From JBBRYB01 sp038238115 (GTDB lineage: Bacteria > Actinomycetota > Actinomycetes > Propionibacteriales > Nocardioidaceae): a stretch of DNA of 64,000 nt. Of this stretch, positions 59,462 through 64,000 are shown in pieces. Where the stretch lies: NCBI GenBank assembly GCA_038238115.1, contig JBBRYB010000018.1, positions 1-64,000 of the forward strand. Reading direction: 5' to 3'. Under the pieces are notes generated by a model that saw only the letters and a program-made list of their open reading frames with translations, had not been told where the DNA came from and ran no database searches. Numbering within the stretch: the stretch's first letter is position 1; each line of letters starts with the position of its first letter. A program made the position numbers and the translations under genes.

Positions 59462-61063
59462 ATGGCGACCAACGACAAGTCCTACGACGCGATCATCGTC
59501 GGCGGCGGCCACAACGGTCTCGTCGCAGGGGCCTACCTCGCCAAGGCGGGGCTCAAGACCCTCATCATCGAGCGCCGCCACCTCGTCGGAGGCGCGGCGA
59601 TCACCGAAGAGCTGGTGCCCGGCTTCCACTTCACGACATTCTCCTATGCGCTGAGCCTGCTGCGCCCCGACATCATCCACGAGCTCGACCTCGTCAAGCA
59701 CGGCTTCATGCCGATCCTGATGCCGTCGTCGTTCGCTCCGATGGAGAACGGCGACTACCTCCTGCTCGGACCCGACCGCGACGAGAACATCATCGAGATC
59801 AAGCGGCACTCCGCCCACGACGCTGATGCCATGGACCGCTACGAGTACGACGTCGAGCGGGTCTGCCAGGTGGTCAAACCTCTGCTCGACAAGGTGCCGC
59901 CGAACATCTTCGGCAAGTCGCCAGAGGACCTCGAGGGCGTCGCGGAGCTCGTCTCCCACCTGCGCGGCGTCGAGCCGAAGGTCATGCACGACACCGTACG
60001 CCTGCTCACGGGCAGTGCGGCTGACTTTCTCGACGACTACTTCGAGAGCGACATCCTCAAGGGCTACCTCGCCTCGTCAGCCATCATCGGCACGAAGGTC
60101 GGTCCGATGTCGCAGGGCTCCGGACTTGTCCTGCTCTACCACTCACTCGGCGAGCATGACGGCCACTTCGGGTCGTGGGCCTTCCACAAGGGCGGCAACG
60201 GCGGCTTCACCCAGGTGCTGGCCCGGGCCGCGCAGGCCTACGGAGCCGAGATCCTCCTCGAGGCACCCGTCGACACAGTGATCACGACGAACGGCAGGGC
60301 CGTCGGAGTCGCGCTCGAGGACGGCACCGAGCTGCGCGCGGACACCGTCGTCAGCGCCCTCGACCCGCGCCGCACGTTCCTGGAGCTGGTCGAGCCGCGG
60401 GAGCTGCCGAGCGACCTGGTCGACAACATCACCCGCTTCAAGTTCCAGGGCACCTCGGCCAAGGTGAACTTCGCCCTGGACGGGCTGCCGAAGTATCCGG
60501 CGCTCGGCGACCGGTCCGACCAGTACCGCGGCTTCACCAACATCGGACCGTCGATGGAGTACCTCGAGCGGGCGTTCGACGACGCGAAGTACGGCTGGTA
60601 CAGCCAGCGGCCCTACATCGACTGCGCGATCCAGTCGATCGTCGACCCCGACATGGCGCCTCCCGGCAAGCACGTGATGTCGTGCTTCGTCCAGTACGCG
60701 CCGTACCACCTCAAGGGTGGCGACTGGGACACCGAGCGACAGCGGTTCGCGGACACCGTGCAGGCCACGCTGGAGTCGTTCTTTCCCGGCTTCGGCGACC
60801 TCGTGCTGCACCGCGAGGTCGTCACTCCGCTCGACATCGAGCGGGTCGTGGGGCTGAGCGAGGGCAACATCTTCGCCGGTGAGTTCTTCGCGCCGCAGAT
60901 GTACTTCTTCCGCCCGGCCCCGGGCTGGAGCCAGTACCGCACACCGATCGACGGCTACTACCAGTGCGGCTCAGGCACGCATCCGGGCGGCTGTGTCATG
61001 GGCGCCCCCGGCAAGCTGGCCAGCCAGCAGATCCTCAAGGACCTCAAGCCGGCCACGACCTGA
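59462..61063 (+). CDS. Phytoene-desaturase-like FAD oxidoreductase (PYROXD2 type)
   Basis: Flavoprotein of 533 residues. The N-terminal motif is SYDAIIVGGGHNGLVAGAYL with ERRHLVGGAAITEELVPGF, as in PYROXD2/CrtI-type amine oxidases. The C-terminal FAD contact is DGYYQCGSGTHPGGCVMGAP. No carotenoid gene is nearby. It starts five bases after the GcvT-like gene, so the two probably act on one substrate: oxidation of an N- or O-methyl compound and transfer of the one-carbon unit to folate is the simplest idea. The ATG at 59462 is the domain start; the frame upstream belongs to the neighbour's shadow. Confidence 0.85.
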   Translation: MATNDKSYDAIIVGGGHNGLVAGAYLAKAGLKTLIIERRHLVGGAAITEELVPGFHFTTFSYALSLLRPDIIHELDLVKHGFMPILMPSSFAPMENGDYLLLGPDRDENIIEIKRHSAHDADAMDRYEYDVERVCQVVKPLLDKVPPNIFGKSPEDLEGVAELVSHLRGVEPKVMHDTVRLLTGSAADFLDDYFESDILKGYLASSAIIGTKVGPMSQGSGLVLLYHSLGEHDGHFGSWAFHKGGNGGFTQVLARAAQAYGAEILLEAPVDTVITTNGRAVGVALEDGTELRADTVVSALDPRRTFLELVEPRELPSDLVDNITRFKFQGTSAKVNFALDGLPKYPALGDRSDQYRGFTNIGPSMEYLERAFDDAKYGWYSQRPYIDCAIQSIVDPDMAPPGKHVMSCFVQYAPYHLKGGDWDTERQRFADTVQATLESFFPGFGDLVLHREVVTPLDIERVVGLSEGNIFAGEFFAPQMYFFRPAPGWSQYRTPIDGYYQCGSGTHPGGCVMGAPGKLASQQILKDLKPATT

Positions 61064-61252
61064 GCCGGGGCATTCGCCTGTCGGGCGGGCCACCGACCAC
61101 GCAGACCCACGTACCGCTCAGCTGGCGTCGCCCAGCCCATGGACGGTCAAACCGGGTCGAGCTGAGCCGCGTACGACGGCGGGCGCTTTCTGCCCATCGG
61201 CGACCCAGACTCCGGGACCCCGGCCATGACCGGCCCGAGACCGGTGGTCGGC
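61064..61252. other. Convergent gap with imperfect hairpin
   Basis: 189 bases between the FAD oxidoreductase and cdsA stops. GTACCGCTCAGCT (61111-61123) and AGCTGAGCCGCGTAC (61160-61174) pair with a short bulge, and GGGC-GCTTTCT-GCCC is a small hairpin at 61180-61194. Either could stop transcription; I see no gene. Confidence 0.4.
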
Positions 61253-62098
61253 TCAGGCGACCGGCAGCAGGAAGTGGAGCACGAGCCAGACCACCGCCAC
61301 GCTCGCCAACAGCGAGTCGAGGCGGTCCATGATGCCGCCGTGGCCAGGAAGGATGTTGCTCATGTCCTTGACGCCGAGGTCGCGCTTGATCATCGACTCG
61401 GCCAGGTCCCCGAGGGTGGCAGCGACGGCGACAACTCCGCCGAGCACGAGCCCGACCCACCAATCACCCTCGACCAGGTAGACGAGGCAGGCCACTCCGG
61501 CTGCCATTGCGCCCGCTGCCGACCCCGCGAAACCCTCCCACGACTTCCTGGGGCTGATGGCTGGGGCCATCGGGTGCCTGCCGAGGACGCTCCCGACGGC
61601 GTATCCACCGGTGTCGGAGCCGATCGTCACGGCGATGAACGTGACCACCCGGTCGATGCCGTCGTGCGGCGCCAGCAGCAAGGCCACAAATGAGGCCAGG
61701 AACGGCACGTAGACGAGGCAGAAGACGGTGGCGTTGACGTCGCGGACGAAACCGTCCTGTCCACGCGGCATCCGCCACAGGATCGACGCCAGCACCGTGG
61801 CGGCGAGGATGACAATGATCACGTCGGGGCCGCCGTAGTAGCCGCCTGCGATCATGCCGAGCGCGCCGGCGCTCATGGGGACGATTGGCATCCAGGTGCC
61901 GTTGGCCGCCAGCGCCCTGCGCATCTCCCACAGCCCCATCAAAATGGCAGCCGCGACGACGACGAGAAAGAGCGCCTTGACGAAGGCAAGCGACGCGATG
62001 ATGACTGCGACCAGCACGACGGCAACCCCGATGGCCGCCGGAAGGTCCCGACCTGTCCTGCTCTTTGCGGCTTCCGGCGGTGACGACCCGACTGACAT
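61253..62098 (-). CDS. cdsA: Phosphatidate cytidylyltransferase
   Basis: Membrane enzyme of 281 residues that makes CDP-diacylglycerol from phosphatidate and CTP, the entry to phospholipid synthesis. About eight transmembrane segments are visible. The signatures are GSDTGGYAVGSVLGRHPM with ISPRKSWEGFAGS, and KRDLGVKDMSNILPGHGGIM-DRLDS near the C-terminus. It follows frr by eight bases, the usual actinobacterial order. Confidence 0.96.
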   Translation of the reverse strand: MSVGSSPPEAAKSRTGRDLPAAIGVAVVLVAVIIASLAFVKALFLVVVAAAILMGLWEMRRALAANGTWMPIVPMSAGALGMIAGGYYGGPDVIIVILAATVLASILWRMPRGQDGFVRDVNATVFCLVYVPFLASFVALLLAPHDGIDRVVTFIAVTIGSDTGGYAVGSVLGRHPMAPAISPRKSWEGFAGSAAGAMAAGVACLVYLVEGDWWVGLVLGGVVAVAATLGDLAESMIKRDLGVKDMSNILPGHGGIMDRLDSLLASVAVVWLVLHFLLPVA

Positions 62099-62106
62099 GG
62101 ACGCGC

Positions 62107-62664
62107 TCAGACTTCGATGAGCTCGGCTTCCTTGTGCTTGAGCAGATCGTCGATCTCGTCGACGTGCTTCTTGGTCATCGAGTCGAGCCGCTTCTCAGCA
62201 CCCGTCACCTCGTCCTCGCTGACGTCGCCGTCGCGCTGGGCGCGCTCCATCTGCTGCTTGGCGTGGCGGCGGATGTTGCGAACGGAGACGCGGGCGTCCT
62301 CGGCCTTGGCCTTGGCGAGCTTGATGTACTCCTTGCGGCGGTCCTCAGTGAGCTCGGGCATCGTGACGCGCAGGTTGTCCCCGTTGTTCGTCGGGTTGAC
62401 GCCGAGGTCGGAGTCGCGGATCGCCTTTTCGATGCCTCCGAGTGCCTGCCGGTCGTACACGTTGATGATGACCACCCGGGGCTCCGGGTTGGTGAACGAC
62501 GCCAGCTGCTGGATCGGTGTCGGCGTGCCGTAGTAGTCCGCGGTCAGCCGGTGGAACATGGCCGGATGGGCCCGACCGGTGCGGATCGAGGCGAAGTCAT
62601 CCTTAGCCACCTCGACCGCCTTGCCCATCTTCTGGTCGGCTTCGCGAAGGGTGGGGTCGATCAC
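62107..62664 (-). CDS. frr: Ribosome recycling factor
   Basis: Protein of 185 residues that, with EF-G, splits post-termination ribosomes. Length and sequence are canonical: MIDPTLREADQKMGKAVEVA, SIRTGRAHPAMFHRL, YYGTPTPIQQLASFTNPEPR, and the C-terminal helix with RNIRRHAKQQMERAQRDG. The GTG start has AGGAG six bases upstream. The leader contains a tandem duplication (62667-62716). Confidence 0.97.
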   Translation of the reverse strand: MIDPTLREADQKMGKAVEVAKDDFASIRTGRAHPAMFHRLTADYYGTPTPIQQLASFTNPEPRVVIINVYDRQALGGIEKAIRDSDLGVNPTNNGDNLRVTMPELTEDRRKEYIKLAKAKAEDARVSVRNIRRHAKQQMERAQRDGDVSEDEVTGAEKRLDSMTKKHVDEIDDLLKHKEAELIEV

Positions 62665-62666
62665 GC

Positions 62667-62716
62667 CAGTCTCCTAGTTTCCTGGGGCCGCAGTCTCCTG
62701 CACAGTCCTGGGGCCG
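62667..62716 (-). repeat. Tandem duplication in the frr leader
   Basis: Plus-strand CAGTCTCCT ... TCCTGGGGCCG occurs twice in tandem, at 62667-62690 and 62691-62716, with a two-base difference in length. On the minus strand each copy carries AGGAGACTG, so the frr ribosome site has a second copy about 25 bases upstream. The remainder of the 133-base frr-pyrH gap shows nothing I recognise. Confidence 0.7.
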
Positions 62717-62797
62717 ATGTGTTGTGAAGCACGGTGTGTCGTCCATCTGCGCGTGGTGCCTATGCATTCGACGCCATGCATCTCGTACGCCGGCGGC

Positions 62798-63544
62798 TCA
62801 CTCGACGCCCACGTACGTGCCGATCTTCTCACCTCGCACCACGCGTGCAATGGCACCCCGGACCTCCATGCCGAAGACGACCATCGGCAGCCTGTTCTCC
62901 ATGCAGAGCGCGAACGCCGTCGCATCAGCGACCCTGAGTCCCTGCTGCAGCGCCTCTGTGTAGGTCAGCCGGTCGAGCTTGGTGGCTGTCGGGTCTTTGC
63001 GTGGGTCAGCGGTGTAGACACCGTCGACACCGCTCTTGCCGATGAGCACGACGTCGCACTTGGTTTCGAGGGCTCGTTGGGCGGCGACGGTGTCGGTCGA
63101 GAAGAACGGCAAGCCGGCGCCGGCACCGAAGATCACGACGCGTCCCTTCTCCATGTGCCGGATCGCCCGGCGGGGGATGTAGGGCTCGGCGACCTGGCCC
63201 ATCGTGATCGCCGTCTGCACGCGCGTCTCGACGCCCTGCTTCTCGAGGAAGTCCTGAAGCGCCAGACAGTTCATCACGATCCCGAGCATGCCCATGTAGT
63301 CCGCTCGAACTCGATCCATGCCTCGCTGCTGCAGCTGCGCTCCGCGGAAGAAGTTGCCGCCGCCGAGGACGACCGCGATCTGCACACCCACCTGCGCAGC
63401 GGCGGCGATCTCCACCGCGATGGCGTGAACCACATCGGGGTCAACGCCGACACGCCCACCCCCGAGGACTTGTCCGGACAGCTTCAGCAACACCCGCCTG
63501 TATGCCGAAGAGACCGGCTCGTTTGCTGACTCTTCCAGTTTCAC
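62798..63544 (-). CDS. pyrH: UMP kinase
   Basis: Amino-acid-kinase-fold enzyme of 248 residues that phosphorylates UMP with ATP for pyrimidine nucleotide synthesis. [15 protein letters not shown] binds phosphate, [20 protein letters not shown] and [20 protein letters not shown] are UMPK signatures, and [19 protein letters not shown] binds the nucleotide. The GTG at 63544 follows GAGG. It lies 48 bases after tsf on the same strand. Confidence 0.97.
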   Translation of the reverse strand: MKLEESANEPVSSAYRRVLLKLSGQVLGGGRVGVDPDVVHAIAVEIAAAAQVGVQIAVVLGGGNFFRGAQLQQRGMDRVRADYMGMLGIVMNCLALQDFLEKQGVETRVQTAITMGQVAEPYIPRRAIRHMEKGRVVIFGAGAGLPFFSTDTVAAQRALETKCDVVLIGKSGVDGVYTADPRKDPTATKLDRLTYTEALQQGLRVADATAFALCMENRLPMVVFGMEVRGAIARVVRGEKIGTYVGVE

Positions 63545-63592
63545 GATCCGGCCTCCTCAGGCGACGGGTGTCGACGTCCTTCAGGTGCTGCC

Positions 63593-64000
63593 TCAGGCTT
63601 GGCCGACCTCGAAGCGGGCAAACCGCTTGACGCTCACGCCGGCGTCGTCGAGCACCGCCTTGACTGTCTTCTTGCTGTCCTGCACCGAAGCCTGCTCCAA
63701 CAGCACCACGTCCTTGAAGAAGCCGTTGAGCCGGCCCTCCACGATGCGGGTCAGCGCCTGCTCAGGCTTGCCCTCCTCGCGTGCGGTCGCCTCGGCGATC
63801 TCGCGCTCCTTGGTGACGAGGTCGGCTGGGATCTCCTCGCGCGTCACGAACTGTGGCCGCATCGCCGCGATCTGCATCGCCGCCCCCCGAGCGGCCGTCT
63901 CGTCGTCGCCGTCGAACGCCACGAGGACGCCCACGGCTGGCGGCAGGTCGCTGGAGCGGCGGTGCATGTATGCCGTCGAGTTTCCCTCAAAGTAGGCGAC
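63593..64000 (-). CDS. tsf: Elongation factor Ts, C-terminal part (cut by window edge)
   Basis: The last 135 codons of the EF-Tu nucleotide-exchange factor; the 5' part lies beyond base 64000, and the frame is open to the edge. [15 protein letters not shown] begins the visible part. [20 protein letters not shown] with [15 protein letters not shown] is the conserved core, and the tail has [20 protein letters not shown] with FARFEVGQA at the end. The tsf-pyrH-frr-cdsA order is normal. Confidence 0.96.
   Translation of the reverse strand, partial: VAYFEGNSTAYMHRRSSDLPPAVGVLVAFDGDDETAARGAAMQIAAMRPQFVTREEIPADLVTKEREIAEATAREEGKPEQALTRIVEGRLNGFFKDVVLLEQASVQDSKKTVKAVLDDAGVSVKRFARFEVGQA

Noticed and set aside
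59462..61063. Phytoene desaturase of a carotenoid cluster.
   Set aside because: No crtB, crtE or lycopene cyclase nearby; sequence is closer to the PYROXD2-like group.

Overview
The window is very GC-rich, densely coding DNA with frequent GTG starts, ATGA/GTGA stop-start overlaps and TANNNT-type -10 elements. It also carries a tsf-pyrH-frr-cdsA ... rlmN ... dxr-rip1-ispG ... proS gene order. This points to a chromosomal segment of a high-GC actinomycete. Gene content (polyamine catabolism, DhaKLM, DUF4331) would fit the Propionibacteriales/Nocardioidaceae, but that rank is inference. I see no tRNA, rRNA, CRISPR array, transposase or phage gene.

Layout. 1-425: an AT-richer edge, a run of 14 C, and two arrays of 21-bp repeats facing each other. 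426-4492 (minus): HAD hydrolase, proS, CapA-like lipoprotein. 4621-5466 (plus): a GNAT protein. 5674-8017 (minus): a ribbon-helix-helix regulator, a two-domain VOC protein and an MFS exporter, all translationally coupled. 8084-11854 (minus): ispG, rip1, dxr. 11964-13660: an ABC-2 exporter, divergent from a histidine kinase/response regulator pair (13793-15639).

15739-36041 is a polyamine/diamine region. It has two complete PotABCD-type importers, two class III aminotransferases, an aminoaldehyde dehydrogenase, a saccharopine-dehydrogenase-like protein, an agmatinase, an FAD amine oxidase, an Lrp/AsnC regulator and a glutaryl-CoA dehydrogenase. Together they suggest uptake of agmatine, putrescine or cadaverine and conversion to GABA, succinate or glutaryl-CoA. 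A PadR regulator with a membrane partner and a DUF1697 protein lie among them. 36187-40248 encodes DhaK, DhaL and a DhaM-HPr-enzyme I fusion; 40491-42410 encodes PrpE. 42511-47595 is a DUF4331 - TPR - histidine-rich NicO transporter operon. 48059-48991 is a RIO kinase behind a short in-frame leader ORF.

49082-64000: rlmN, an ABC exporter with a LolA/RseB-like lipoprotein-carrier-type protein, a TrmH methyltransferase, an SMR pump with its TetR repressor and a clear operator, a decayed secreted BNR/YCF48-like gene, an alpha/beta hydrolase, a TetR divergent from a GcvT-like/FAD-oxidoreductase pair, and the housekeeping run cdsA, frr, pyrH, tsf (cut by the edge).

The strongest non-genic signals are a family of roughly 92-bp palindromic elements (40381, 50389, 56270; one inside the decayed gene), a second dispersed palindrome with GATTCGTC/GACGAATC ends (15659, 36056, 36132), and the inverted 21-bp arrays at the left edge.
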